Origin: Halosimplex pelagicum
Lineage (GTDB): Archaea > Halobacteriota > Halobacteria > Halobacteriales > Haloarculaceae
Direction: 5' to 3'
Assembly: GCF_013415905.1 (NCBI RefSeq)
Contig: NZ_CP058909.1
Span: 1,984,001-2,048,000, forward strand
Length of the DNA stretch: 64,000 nt
Shown: positions 1 to 8,721 of the stretch, piece after piece
Layout: each line of letters starts with the position of its first letter
Position numbering within the stretch: position 1 is the stretch's first letter
Notes under the pieces: model-generated
What the model saw: the letters and a program-made list of their open reading frames with translations, nothing else
Told to the model about the DNA's origin: nothing
Database searches by the model: none
Made by a program: the position numbers and the translations under genes

Positions 1-132
1 GCGACCTACGCCCACCGGTCGCTGGGCGGCCGCGGGTTCACCTTCGCCGACACCGAGGTCAGGGAGTACCTCTCCCCGCACGCCGACGGGGCGACGCCGA
101 TGACGCTGTTCGCGTTCGGGACGCCGGCCTGA
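1..132 (+). CDS. C-terminal end of an unidentified protein (partial)
   Basis: The frame is open from the first base and stops with TGA at 130-132, giving 43 residues that end in MTLFAFGTPA. The gene begins outside the window. Codon use is GC-rich at third positions, as in the neighbours, so it looks like a real gene end rather than chance. The fragment is too short to assign a family. It converges on the minus-strand lipoprotein gene that follows, 16 bp away. Confidence 0.55.
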   Translation, partial: ATYAHRSLGGRGFTFADTEVREYLSPHADGATPMTLFAFGTPA

Positions 133-148
133 ACGGCGCTGGCCGGGT

Positions 149-1318
149 CTAGGCTTCCGCGAGCGCGTACACGCCGCCCTCGCTCGCCGCGACGTACAGG
201 CGGCCGTTCGCGACGGCGAGACTCGCGTCGACCCTCCCTTCGAGAGCGTGTTGCCACGCGGTCTCGCCCGATTCGGCGTCGAGTCCGTACACCGTCCCCT
301 CGGTCGTCCCCAGGTAGACGGTTCCGTCGGCGACGATCGGTGCGGCCACCACACCGCCGTCGAGCGTCCGTCGCCACACCGGCTCCCCCGACGACCGGTC
401 CAGCGCGACGATCTGATAGTGGGTAGTCCCCGGCCGCCGGTTGGCGAAGTAGACCGTCGAGCCGTCGACTGCCACGCTCGGCGCCCCTCGCGGGACCCGT
501 TCGTCGTATCCCCAGGCCTGCTCGCCGCCCGGCACCGTCGTCGGCCCGACGGCCCAGCCGTTCTGCTGATACACCGTCCCGTCGACCACGGTCGGTCGCT
601 GGTCGATCGCGGCCTCCCGCTCGATCCGCGCGGTCTCCTCGCCGCTCTCGGTGTCGACGGCGACCAGATAGCTCGGCGTCTCCTCGCCCCCTCTGGTCAC
701 GAAGTACGCGGTCCCGTCGGCCACCGCGGGCTGGTGCGGCACTCCCTCGTCGGTCGAACCGGTCCACTGCTCCTCGCCGCTCCCGGCGTCCAGCGCCACG
801 AGCCCACCCGTCCACTCGGCCAGGTACGCGGTCCCGTCGGCGACGGTCACTTTCCCACGTTCGGCCACGTCGTCGTAGGTCCATTCGGTCGACCCGTCGG
901 CCGCGTCGAGCGCTCGCACGCCGGCCGACTCGAAGTAGACCGTCCCGTCGAGGACGGTGAGCTGTCCGATACTCCCGTCGAACTCCTCGCGCCACTGCTC
1001 CGAGCCGCTCTCGGCGTCCAGCGCCGACACCCCGTCGGGGTCGGCGACGTAGACGGTCCCGCCGACGACCGCCGGCGCCTGGCCGAGGTGCTCGTCCCCC
1101 AGGTCGTGACTCCACTCGGTCTCGACCGATCCCGTCGGTCCCGACGCCTCGGTGTGTCCAGTGAAGGCCGCGTCTCGCTGCGGTCTCGGCCAACCGCTCG
1201 GACCGCCGCCTCCGCCCCCCGATATCGGATTCGATCCCCCGAGACAACCGGCCAGTGCCAGCGCGCTCGCCGCGCCCCCTGTGCGCAGGAACCGCCGCCG
1301 TGTGACTTCCCGTTCCAT
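149..1318 (-). CDS. Tat-exported lipoprotein with PQQ-like beta-propeller
   Basis: This is a secreted, probably membrane-anchored beta-propeller protein of 389 aa. The N-terminus has a twin-arginine motif (TRRRFLR), a hydrophobic stretch and a lipobox LAGC, followed by a Gly/Ser-rich linker. The rest is repeated blades of about 40 residues with the pattern 'DGTVYxxxxDGxxxALDAxSGxxxW', typical of PQQ/pyrrolo-quinoline-like repeats. The quinone-binding catalytic residues of true dehydrogenases are not evident, so a structural or binding role is as likely as an enzymatic one. I chose the ATG at 1318; an in-frame TTG lies 15 nt upstream. It converges with the partial gene at the left edge. Confidence 0.85.
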   Translation of the reverse strand: MEREVTRRRFLRTGGAASALALAGCLGGSNPISGGGGGGPSGWPRPQRDAAFTGHTEASGPTGSVETEWSHDLGDEHLGQAPAVVGGTVYVADPDGVSALDAESGSEQWREEFDGSIGQLTVLDGTVYFESAGVRALDAADGSTEWTYDDVAERGKVTVADGTAYLAEWTGGLVALDAGSGEEQWTGSTDEGVPHQPAVADGTAYFVTRGGEETPSYLVAVDTESGEETARIEREAAIDQRPTVVDGTVYQQNGWAVGPTTVPGGEQAWGYDERVPRGAPSVAVDGSTVYFANRRPGTTHYQIVALDRSSGEPVWRRTLDGGVVAAPIVADGTVYLGTTEGTVYGLDAESGETAWQHALEGRVDASLAVANGRLYVAASEGGVYALAEA

Positions 1319-1375
1319 ATCCGAAACCCCCAACCAGTAATGCTATAACGCTGTTGGTTACCGCCGGCGAACAGG

Positions 1376-1549
1376 TCACGTCGCGTCGTCCGGGGCGTCC
1401 GTCGCGTGATGAGGGCCGACCGGCCCGTGTTCCGGACACGTGCCCGCGATCGGCGTCGCGTTGAGACAGCACTGCCGGCTGTTCGTCGCCGCGAGGTCTT
1501 TCTTGAGTTCCTGCCCGCACAGGCGACAGTACTCCGTCTCGTCCGTCAC
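1376..1549 (-). CDS. Small zinc-finger-like protein
   Basis: A 57-aa protein starting at a GTG (VTDETEYC). It has a CxxC pair (CRLCG), a CC doublet (QCC) and a later CPEHGP, so four to five potential zinc ligands lie within about 40 residues. Haloarchaea encode many such one-domain zinc proteins of unknown role. No ATG is available; a TTG 45 nt upstream is the alternative start. It sits alone between the lipoprotein and the TPR gene and shares their strand. Confidence 0.55.
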   Translation of the reverse strand: MTDETEYCRLCGQELKKDLAATNSRQCCLNATPIAGTCPEHGPVGPHHATDAPDDAT

Positions 1550-1721
1550 TGGGTCGGTGTTCGCGCTCCGCCGGGAAAGCGTCGGTGGCCGCAAGCACTA
1601 TCGTATCCGCCGTCTATCAGCTATCCTGGCACTCCCGCGTCGCTGCCGACAGCTCCCGAATCCGCAGATCCCTCCGTAGCGTTGGCGGCCAGCGTCGAGA
1701 TTGCTACGGAAAGCCCGCGTG

Positions 1722-3695
1722 CTACTCCCCGGTGAGCGACGATCGGCGGCGACGGAGGGCCTCCACGACCGGTTCGTGGCCGGCCTCCTCGGCCGCTTCG
1801 AGTCCGCGTTCACACCACCCGATCGCGTCGTCCACCTCGTCGCGAAGGAGACAGACTTCCACGAGCACGTCGACGGCCCTCGCCGCCGCCCCGATGGCGC
1901 CCTCGTCGACGGCCGCCTCGAAGGCCCGCTCGCCCCGCTCCAGGGCCGCGTCGTGGTCGCCGCGTTCGGCGGCGACCCCGGCGAGACCGACGAGTCCCGC
2001 CACGGCGTGCGTCGGCTCGCCGGCGTCCCGCGCGGTCCGGATCTGGCGTTCGTAGTGGTCCTTCGCGGCGTCGAGGTTTCCGCGGTCCCGCTCGAGCACC
2101 GCGAGGCTGCCGAGGCTCCTGGCTACCCCGTGGTCGCTCCCGGCCGCGGCGAAGCGCTCGCGACTCCGGCGGTAGTACGCCTCGGCGTCCTCGAAGGCCC
2201 GGCGCTCCCGTTCGACCTCGCCGAGCTCGATCAGCGTCTCGGCGGCTCCGCACGGATCGCCGTTCTCCGCCCGGAGCTGGCGGGCTTCGTCGTAGTGCTC
2301 CACGGCGAGATCGAAATCGTCGCGCTGGCGCGCGACCTCGCCCAGGTTGTCCAGACACGTCGCCGCACCGCGCACTGCGCCGATCTCGTCGAAGATCCGG
2401 TTTGCGGTCTCGAAGTGGTCGACCGCGGCCGCGAGGGCGCCGCGCTGCTCGGCGATCGACCCGAGGTTCACGTGGTCGACCGCGACGCCGTGACGATCGC
2501 CGCTCGCCTCGTGGCGGACCAGCGACTCCTCGTAGTAGTCGGCAGCGGCGGCGAGATCGCCCCGGTCGTCGGCGACCGTGCCGAGATTCCCCAGCGCACT
2601 CGCCACGCCGGCGCGATCCCCGGTCGCCTCGAAGGCCTCGCGGGCTCGCTCGAACCGCGCCGCCGCGTCGTCGAGATCGCCCCGATCGGCCGCGAGCGAC
2701 CCGAGATCGATCCTCGTGTTCGCGGCCCCGTGGCGGTCCCCGGTAGCTTCGAAGATTTCGAGGGCCTCCTCGTGGCGCTCCCTCGCGAGGGACAGGTCGC
2801 CACGGCGCGCGGCGACGCGCCCGAGGTTATCGAGCGCCCTCGCGACGCCCGCTCGGTCGACGGCCCCACTGTCGGGGTCCTCCCGATCGACCTCCTCGCG
2901 CTCGATCGCGAGACTCCGCTCGTAGTACCCCTCCGCGGCGTCGAGGTTTCCGCGCTTCAGGGCGACGTTGCCGAGCGCATTGTGGCCGGCGGACACCCCG
3001 TGTCGATCGCCGGCCTCCCGCCGGAGTTCGAGGGCAGCCTCGAAGTGCTCCTCGGCGGCGTCGAGATCGCCGCGCTGGTCCGCGACGATTCCCAACCCCT
3101 CGCAACCGTCGGCCTCGGCGCGCAGATCCCCTACGTCCCGTCCGATAGCCGCCGTCTCCTCGTAGTAGCCCGAGGCCGCGTCGAGCGCTCCGCGACGGCG
3201 GGCGAGGGTCCCGAGCGAGTGTAACAACCGGGCTCGCAGCCGATCCTCGACCGGCGACTCGATCGCGGTTTCGAGTTCGGTGCCGCGAACCACCGACGGG
3301 ACCCCGTCGAGTAGATCCCGGTACGCCGCCGAGACCGCGACCTGGACGCTGGACGCCGGGACCGAGGCTCCACACTCGGCGTCGATCGTAGCGTCGATCG
3401 CATCGGTCAGCTCGATGACCCCGTCCATCGGTGTGTCGAACGAAGTTTCGAGCGATCGGAGTGCCGAAGCGATCTCCGGCCAGCACTCGTCGATCGCAGA
3501 GGGGTCGACGCCGTCGGCCGAAGCGACCGCGTCACGGAGCTGCGCTCGCAACGCAGCGTCGAAGGCTTCGCCCAGCGGCTCGCTCTCCGCGGGAGCCGAC
3601 GCGCGTTCGAGGCCTGCGACCGCCGTCTCACGGGCCACGTCGTCAGTCTCCGCGATCGTCGAGGCTGCGAGACCGATCGCGACAGCGGGAAGCAT
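1722..3695 (-). CDS. Large tetratricopeptide repeat protein
   Basis: A 657-aa protein. Residues 1 to about 165 are a helical region without obvious repeats. Residues about 170-640 contain roughly eleven 40-residue TPR units of the 'LGxxAxxRGDLDAAxxxYExxLxxxxxxGDRHGVA' type, close to the TPR_12/kinesin-light-chain style. There is no signal peptide or membrane segment, so it should be a cytoplasmic scaffold or protein-binding module. No catalytic domain is fused to it, and neighbouring genes do not suggest a partner. The start is the ATG at 3695. Confidence 0.85.
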   Translation of the reverse strand: MLPAVAIGLAASTIAETDDVARETAVAGLERASAPAESEPLGEAFDAALRAQLRDAVASADGVDPSAIDECWPEIASALRSLETSFDTPMDGVIELTDAIDATIDAECGASVPASSVQVAVSAAYRDLLDGVPSVVRGTELETAIESPVEDRLRARLLHSLGTLARRRGALDAASGYYEETAAIGRDVGDLRAEADGCEGLGIVADQRGDLDAAEEHFEAALELRREAGDRHGVSAGHNALGNVALKRGNLDAAEGYYERSLAIEREEVDREDPDSGAVDRAGVARALDNLGRVAARRGDLSLARERHEEALEIFEATGDRHGAANTRIDLGSLAADRGDLDDAAARFERAREAFEATGDRAGVASALGNLGTVADDRGDLAAAADYYEESLVRHEASGDRHGVAVDHVNLGSIAEQRGALAAAVDHFETANRIFDEIGAVRGAATCLDNLGEVARQRDDFDLAVEHYDEARQLRAENGDPCGAAETLIELGEVERERRAFEDAEAYYRRSRERFAAAGSDHGVARSLGSLAVLERDRGNLDAAKDHYERQIRTARDAGEPTHAVAGLVGLAGVAAERGDHDAALERGERAFEAAVDEGAIGAAARAVDVLVEVCLLRDEVDDAIGWCERGLEAAEEAGHEPVVEALRRRRSSLTGE

Positions 3696-3858
3696 CCGTT
3701 CGTTTCGCGACCACTTCCGGTCCGAGAATAAGTCTTTCTCAGGATCCCGCCGTGCGGCTCCGGGGACGAGTAGGGCTTCACCGGATGGGTTGCCCCGGGC
3801 TCACTCGAAACGGAGCCACCCGGAATCGGTCCCACCGGCTGTCCGCTCGCTCGTGGTC

Positions 3859-4791
3859 TCAGTCGTCGGCGGGCGTCGCGGCGTCCCGAGAGGTCAGGTC
3901 GACGGGGTCGGCGTCGACTTCGAGTTCGTCGAGCGCGACCTGCGCGGCGCGCTTGCCGGAGACGAGCATGGCGCCGAAGGTCGGACCCATGCGCGGGAGG
4001 CCGTAGGTCGTCGCGGTGGCCATACCGGTGACGACGAGGCCGTCGTGGGCGAGGCCGGTGTGCTCGACGACGGCGTCCTCGCTCTCGCCGACCCACATCG
4101 AGTCGTGGCCGGGCGAGTCGTGGCCGGGGGCGCCGTAGGTGTCGTCACCGGTGGAGTCCATGCCGCTGGCTTCCTCTTCGAGGCCCGGCGCGTTGAGGAC
4201 GCCGCGTTCGTCGAGCTTCTTGACGGCCATCGCCTCGTGGCCGGTGGCGTCGATGACCAGATCGGCCTCGACGGCGATGGGGTCGACGCAGGTGATCTCG
4301 CGGGGCAGGGCGTGGACCGGCGTCCAGTTCATGACGATGCCGCCGACGCGGTGGTCCTCGCGGATGACGATGTCGGTGAACTCAGTCATGTTCTGCATCT
4401 TCGCGCCCGCGTCGCAGGCGGCCTTGATCAGGCCGGAACAGGCCTCGGGCCCGTTGGCGACGTACAGCCCCTCGCTGTCCTTGGACTGCTTGTGGTCGAC
4501 CTCCAGCTCGTCGAGGACCTGCTGGGCCGGGTCGCGCACGGTGACCTTGTTCATCAGGAACCCGCCGAGCCAGAACCCGCCGCCGAGGTAGTTGTTCTTC
4601 TCGACGACCATCACCTGCACGCCGCGCTCGGCGAGCTCTTTCGCCGCCATCAGCCCCGAGGGGCCGCCGCCGACGATGATCACGTCGCTGTCGGAGAAGT
4701 CCATGAACTCCTCGGTCCACTCCTGGCCGATCGCTCGGGTGACTTCCGCCTCGCCGACGTCGCTGAACTTGTCGAAGCCTTCCTGGCTCAT
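3859..4791 (-). CDS. thi4: Thiamine thiazole synthase Thi4 (ADP-thiazole synthase)
   Basis: This 310-aa enzyme makes the ADP-thiazole precursor of thiamine from NAD and glycine. The FAD/NAD-binding motif [10 protein letters not shown] lies at residues 38-47, followed by the family region around GGGFWLGG. Residues 165-171 read EITCVDP, so Cys168 occupies the position of the sulfur-donating Cys of yeast Thi4 and of the Haloferax enzyme, where methanogen homologues have His. That suggests single-turnover (suicide) chemistry rather than sulfide use. The start MSQEGF is chosen by similarity of the N-terminus to haloarchaeal Thi4. The ATG at 4809 (MVTLVN) is an alternative that fits the TATA spacing better. 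It is divergent from thiR. Confidence 0.93.
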   Translation of the reverse strand: MSQEGFDKFSDVGEAEVTRAIGQEWTEEFMDFSDSDVIIVGGGPSGLMAAKELAERGVQVMVVEKNNYLGGGFWLGGFLMNKVTVRDPAQQVLDELEVDHKQSKDSEGLYVANGPEACSGLIKAACDAGAKMQNMTEFTDIVIREDHRVGGIVMNWTPVHALPREITCVDPIAVEADLVIDATGHEAMAVKKLDERGVLNAPGLEEEASGMDSTGDDTYGAPGHDSPGHDSMWVGESEDAVVEHTGLAHDGLVVTGMATATTYGLPRMGPTFGAMLVSGKRAAQVALDELEVDADPVDLTSRDAATPADD

Positions 4792-4830
4792 ATTAACCAG
4801 TGTTACCATCGAGTGGTAAAGCAACTTTCG

Positions 4831-4837
4831 GTATAAG
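4831..4837 (-). promoter_or_regulatory. TATA box of thi4
   Basis: On the minus strand this reads CTTATAC. Its centre is about 25 nt from the ATG at 4809 and 43 nt from the ATG at 4791, so the transcript is either leaderless from 4809 or has a short leader before 4791. Confidence 0.65.
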
Positions 4838-4838
4838 T

Positions 4839-4852
4839 CGATTGTACAATCG
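4839..4852. promoter_or_regulatory. Palindromic operator candidate, thi4 side
   Basis: CGATTGTACAATCG is a perfect 14-bp inverted repeat directly abutting the upstream edge of the thi4 TATA box, where the BRE would lie. A second site with the same TTGyACAA core lies in the same relation to the thiR TATA box. The most likely ligand is the neighbouring HTH-ThiN regulator; this is inference from position and symmetry. Confidence 0.6.
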
Positions 4853-4901
4853 GCCGAACGCGAACGCGACGGCGGACGCCGAGCCGCGGCGGGGGCGAAG
4901 T

Positions 4902-4913
4902 CGTTGCACAACG
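4902..4913. promoter_or_regulatory. Palindromic operator candidate, thiR side
   Basis: CGTTGCACAACG has perfect 5-bp arms around a CA centre and shares the TTGyACAA core with the site at 4839-4852. It lies 3 bp before the TTATAC box of thiR, which suggests autoregulation. Confidence 0.55.
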
Positions 4914-4916
4914 CGC

Positions 4917-4922
4917 TTATAC
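4917..4922 (+). promoter_or_regulatory. TATA box of thiR
   Basis: TTATAC is centred about 26 nt before the ATG at 4946, the spacing expected for a leaderless haloarchaeal transcript. Confidence 0.6.
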
Positions 4923-4945
4923 GTCGGCCGGGGCAAGCGGGGTGC

Positions 4946-5872
4946 ATGTCACTGCGGCTGCCCAGCGAGATCGTGGTCGAGCGGTTCCTCCCGACCGCGC
5001 GGGCGATGCTGGCGACCGAGTTACACGACCGGGGGTTCACCCAGAAGGAGGTCGCCGACCGCCTCGGACTGACGCAGGCGGCGGTGAGCAAGTACCTCCG
5101 CGGCGACGTGACCGTCGAGGACCGCTTCGCCGAGGACGAGCGGATGCAGGCGACGATGGCCGCCATCGCCGACGGGTTCGCCGACGGCTCGATGGACGGC
5201 TACGAGACGCTTTCGGAACTGCTCGACCTCGTTCGCGCGTTCGAGGACCGGGGCCCCATCTGCGCCGTCCACGAGGAAGAAATGCCCGCGCTGGAGGGGC
5301 TAGGCTGTGACCTGTGCGTCCGCGGGACGGACGACGCCGTCCTCGCCGAGCGCGAGGCGCTGGCCGCCGTCCGCCGGGCCGCTCGCCGGATCGCCAACGA
5401 GCCCGGGATGGCCGACCACGTCCCCAACGTCGGCACGAACGTCGGGACCGCGGTCCCCGACGCCGCCGACGCGACGGACGTGGCCGCCGTCCCGGGGCGA
5501 CTCCAGGCGGTCAACGGCCGGGTCGTGGTCCCCGCCGACCCGGAGTTCGGCGCCTCCCAGCGGGTCGCCGAGACGATCCGCGCCGCGATGGCGGCCGACC
5601 CCCAGGTCCGGGGGGCGCTCAACCTCGCCACCTCCGAGCGGCTGCTCGACGCCGCTCGCGAGCGCGGGATCGACCCCGTCGAGTTCGACGCCGACTACGA
5701 CGAGCGCGGCGACCGCCTGCGCGAGCACTTCCGCGAGCGCGGGGCCGTCCCCCGCGTGGCCTACCACGAGGGGGCGTTCGGCATCGAACCCGTCACGTAC
5801 GTCTTCGGCGAGACGGCGACCGAGGCGACCGCCCTCGCCGTCGACCTCGTCGAGTCGACCCGGGGCGAGTGA
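4946..5872 (+). CDS. thiR: HTH-ThiN transcriptional regulator of thiamine genes (ThiR-like)
   Basis: A 308-aa protein. Residues about 5-65 form a helix-turn-helix ([20 protein letters not shown]). A Cys-containing linker (CDLC region) follows, then a C-terminal ThiN domain (about 145-305) of the thiamine-phosphate synthase type. This HTH+ThiN fusion is the architecture of the archaeal regulator ThiR, which senses thiamine phosphates; here ThiN probably acts as a ligand sensor rather than an enzyme. Divergent orientation to thi4 and two similar palindromes between them support local control of both genes. The start is the ATG at 4946, chosen over a GTG at 4904 because of the TATA spacing. Confidence 0.85.
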   Translation: MSLRLPSEIVVERFLPTARAMLATELHDRGFTQKEVADRLGLTQAAVSKYLRGDVTVEDRFAEDERMQATMAAIADGFADGSMDGYETLSELLDLVRAFEDRGPICAVHEEEMPALEGLGCDLCVRGTDDAVLAEREALAAVRRAARRIANEPGMADHVPNVGTNVGTAVPDAADATDVAAVPGRLQAVNGRVVVPADPEFGASQRVAETIRAAMAADPQVRGALNLATSERLLDAARERGIDPVEFDADYDERGDRLREHFRERGAVPRVAYHEGAFGIEPVTYVFGETATEATALAVDLVESTRGE

Positions 5873-5931
5873 CGACGGCGCCGTCACACCGACCGGTAGT
5901 ATTTATTGAGTGACACCCCCAGGTTGTGACG

Positions 5932-7329
5932 ATGGGTCCTCGCAGCCCGACAGCGACCGTCCTCCTCGCAGCGCTCCTCGTCCTCGCCGGGTGTTCGACG
6001 ATTCTCGGCGACGGCGCGACGCCCGCGCCGACCGACGACGGAACGACCCCCGCTCCGACGGACGCGGACGACCCGGCGACGCCGACCCCGGCGCCGTCGC
6101 CCGCGGCGACACCGACTACGGCGCCGCCGACACCGACGACCACACCGACTCCGACCTCGACTATGACGCCGACGCTGACGCCGTCGCCGACACCGACGCC
6201 GACGGCGATCCCATCGCCGACGCCGACGGCGACGCCCGCGCCGCCGTCGAACAACGGTTCCGACGGTGTCGGCGAGAGCGACCGCATCGTCGTCCGCGGC
6301 GGGGAACTCCCGGTCAACGCCACGGCGGTGTACCAGCGAGTCGAGCGGCTGATGGACGCCGACGCGCCCGAACCGACCGTCGAGGTGACCGACGCCGACC
6401 GGATCGACTTCTCCACGGGGGACCTCACCGCGTCGACCGAGGCGCTGGGGTATCGTCGCGGCGACGGGTCGATATCGGAGTGCGGGCAGTTCTATCCGGC
6501 TTCCGCGGGCGGCGATACCGTCACGATCGCGCCGGGGAACTTGTCGGCGGCGTCCGTCGAGCTGGTCCTCGCCCACGAGTACGTCCACATCGTCCAGGAC
6601 GAGGTCGAGGGGTACGACCGAGTCGGCGAGATCGAACGGTACGACGTCGACCACGCGCTCACCGAGGGCAGCGCCGTCTACGTCGCCGACCGGTACGCCG
6701 ACCGCTACGACAAGCGCTGGAACGGCACCACGCCGCTCGGCATCCGCGAGTGTATCTACGACCGCATCGGCGACGGCAGACGCGACCTCGCCGGCCGCTA
6801 CTACTTCGGCGGGCTGCACTTCGAGCAGCGGATCGACTCGCCGACGAACCTCTCGACGGTCTACCGGGCGCCGCCCCGGACGACCGAACAGGTGATCCAC
6901 GGGCTCGCGCCCGACGCCGAGCCGGTCGCGAACCTCTCGGTGTCGGTCCGACAGCGCGGTCGCTGGATCGGTGATACCCGCGAGCGAGCGGGCGAACTCC
7001 GACTCCGGTCGTGGCTCTACACCGGCCTCCCCGCCGACCGCGCCGACACCGCCGCGACCGGCTGGGGCGCCGACGAGATCCTCACGTTCGAACGTGGCGA
7101 CCGCACCAGCGTCGCGTGGGTTCTCCGGATGGACTCCGCCGAGGACGCCGACGAACTCGCCGCCGCCGTCGGCGATCTGGAGGCGACCCTCGAATCGCGC
7201 GACGCGACGAGCGTCGAGACGGCGCGGGCGAGCGACGAGGCGGTCGTCGTCTTCGCCGGCCCCGACTCGTTCGCCGCGGACGCGGAGGCCACCGGGACCG
7301 CCGGTGACATCACGGTCACAGTGCCGTAG
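5932..7329 (+). CDS. Lipoprotein with HExxH zincin-like motif (paralogue 1)
   Basis: A 465-aa exported protein: a short N-terminal hydrophobic segment ends in the lipobox LAGC, then a Thr/Pro-rich low-complexity spacer of about 90 residues acts as a likely cell-wall stalk. The folded domain contains HEYVH, an HExxH zinc-protease signature, with a downstream TEGSAVYVADRYADRYD region carrying candidate third-ligand acids. I do not recognise a named family. It is followed 54 bp later by a paralogue with the same domain, so this is a tandem duplication. The start is the ATG at 5932; a TATTTATT box lies about 29 nt upstream. Confidence 0.8.
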   Translation: MGPRSPTATVLLAALLVLAGCSTILGDGATPAPTDDGTTPAPTDADDPATPTPAPSPAATPTTAPPTPTTTPTPTSTMTPTLTPSPTPTPTAIPSPTPTATPAPPSNNGSDGVGESDRIVVRGGELPVNATAVYQRVERLMDADAPEPTVEVTDADRIDFSTGDLTASTEALGYRRGDGSISECGQFYPASAGGDTVTIAPGNLSAASVELVLAHEYVHIVQDEVEGYDRVGEIERYDVDHALTEGSAVYVADRYADRYDKRWNGTTPLGIRECIYDRIGDGRRDLAGRYYFGGLHFEQRIDSPTNLSTVYRAPPRTTEQVIHGLAPDAEPVANLSVSVRQRGRWIGDTRERAGELRLRSWLYTGLPADRADTAATGWGADEILTFERGDRTSVAWVLRMDSAEDADELAAAVGDLEATLESRDATSVETARASDEAVVVFAGPDSFAADAEATGTAGDITVTVP

Positions 7330-7383
7330 CCGGAACTGTCGGACCGAACGTATTTTCACGTTACAATTCCATCGAGCGATACA

Positions 7384-8634
7384 GTGACCCGACGACCCCT
7401 CTCGGCGCTATCGATCGCCTGCCTCCTGGTCCTCGCCGGCTGCGGAGCGCCCTTCGGTGCGAGCACGACGCCGGATTCGACACCGACCGCGACAGCCACG
7501 GAATCGAGAGCCACGGCGACCGCGCCGACCGACAGCGTGGAGCGATCACCGACTGAGAGCGGAGTCGAAACGAGCGATCCCGACGGCGTCGGCGAGAGCG
7601 AGCGCGTCGCCGTTCGCGGTGGGGAGCTCCCGTTCAACGCGACGGTCGTCTACCGCCGCGTGGAGCGACTGCTCGGCGTCGACGCACCGGCTCCCGAGGT
7701 CGTCGTCGAGGACCGGGATGCGTTCGACTTCTCGACGATCGAACCTCGCCCCTATCAGGCGGCGCTGGGACTGCAGGCGGGATCGATCTCCGACTGTGCG
7801 ACGTTCTATTCGGCGTCCGGCGGTGACACCATCTCCATCACCCAGGGGACCCTCTCGGCGGAAGCCGTCGAGCTGATCTTCGTCCACGAACTCGGTCACA
7901 CGTTCCAGAGACAGCTGTCGGGGTCCGTGGAGACGATCGAACTCCGTGAGTCGCCCGCCTTCCCTACGGGCGGTATCGCGGTGTACACCACGGACCAGTA
8001 CGCCGAACGCTACGACAAGCGCTGGAACGGGTCTCGGCCCGCCGAGTTGCGGGAGTGTATCTACGACCACGCCCCGGGAACCTACCGACAGACCGCCGGC
8101 GAGGTCTACTTCGGGGCGCGCTACGTCGAGTGGCGAGTCGACGGGCCGACGAACCTCTCGGCGGTCTTCGAGTCGCCGCCCGAGTCCACGGAAGAGGTCG
8201 TCCACCGCCTCGAACCCGGCGCGGACCCGGTCCGCTCGCTGAACGTGAGCGTCGACGGCGACGACCGCTGGACGGTCGGCGAGCGCCGTCGAGCCGGCGA
8301 GATCGAACTCCGGGCGTGGCTCCACGCCGGCCTCCCCGCCGACCGCGTCGACACCGCCGCGACCGGCTGGGGCGCCGACCGACTCGTCCGATTCGGCGAC
8401 GACACCGACCCGAGCGTCGCCTGGGTCCTCCGAATGGACTCCGCCGAGGATGCCGACGAACTCGCGGACGCAGTCTCCGACCTCGAAGCGAACCTGGAAC
8501 AGCGCAACGCGACCAGCCTCCGCTCGATCCGGATCGGCGACGAGACGGTCGTCGCCTTCGCCGGTCCGGAGTCGTTCGTTGCGAACGCGACCGCGAGCGG
8601 GACCGCCGGCAACGTCACCGTCGCCGCGCCGTAA
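7384..8634 (+). CDS. Lipoprotein with HExxH zincin-like motif (paralogue 2)
   Basis: A 416-aa paralogue of the preceding gene. It starts at GTG (VTRRPLSAL), has a lipobox LAGC and a shorter Thr/Ser/Ala-rich spacer (about 50 residues versus about 90). The domain has HELGH in place of HEYVH, and long blocks are shared, for example YAERYDKRWNG, ATGWGAD and WVLRMDSAEDADEL. The active-site motif is conserved in both copies, so both may be proteases, yet the substrate is unknown. It has its own A/T-rich promoter region near 7347-7357, so the two genes need not be one operon. Confidence 0.8.
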   Translation: MTRRPLSALSIACLLVLAGCGAPFGASTTPDSTPTATATESRATATAPTDSVERSPTESGVETSDPDGVGESERVAVRGGELPFNATVVYRRVERLLGVDAPAPEVVVEDRDAFDFSTIEPRPYQAALGLQAGSISDCATFYSASGGDTISITQGTLSAEAVELIFVHELGHTFQRQLSGSVETIELRESPAFPTGGIAVYTTDQYAERYDKRWNGSRPAELRECIYDHAPGTYRQTAGEVYFGARYVEWRVDGPTNLSAVFESPPESTEEVVHRLEPGADPVRSLNVSVDGDDRWTVGERRRAGEIELRAWLHAGLPADRVDTAATGWGADRLVRFGDDTDPSVAWVLRMDSAEDADELADAVSDLEANLEQRNATSLRSIRIGDETVVAFAGPESFVANATASGTAGNVTVAAP

Positions 8635-8721
8635 CCGGGCCGTCGCTCGGCCGCTTCACGGCCGACTCGCCCCGACGCCCGCCGGCATCGCGCTTTTGTC
8701 CGTCTCGCTCCAAGCTACCGT

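Noticed and set aside
248-1348. Plus-strand frame opposite the beta-propeller lipoprotein
   Set aside because: It is an Arg/Pro-rich shadow frame. The minus strand has a Tat signal, lipobox and repeated propeller blades.
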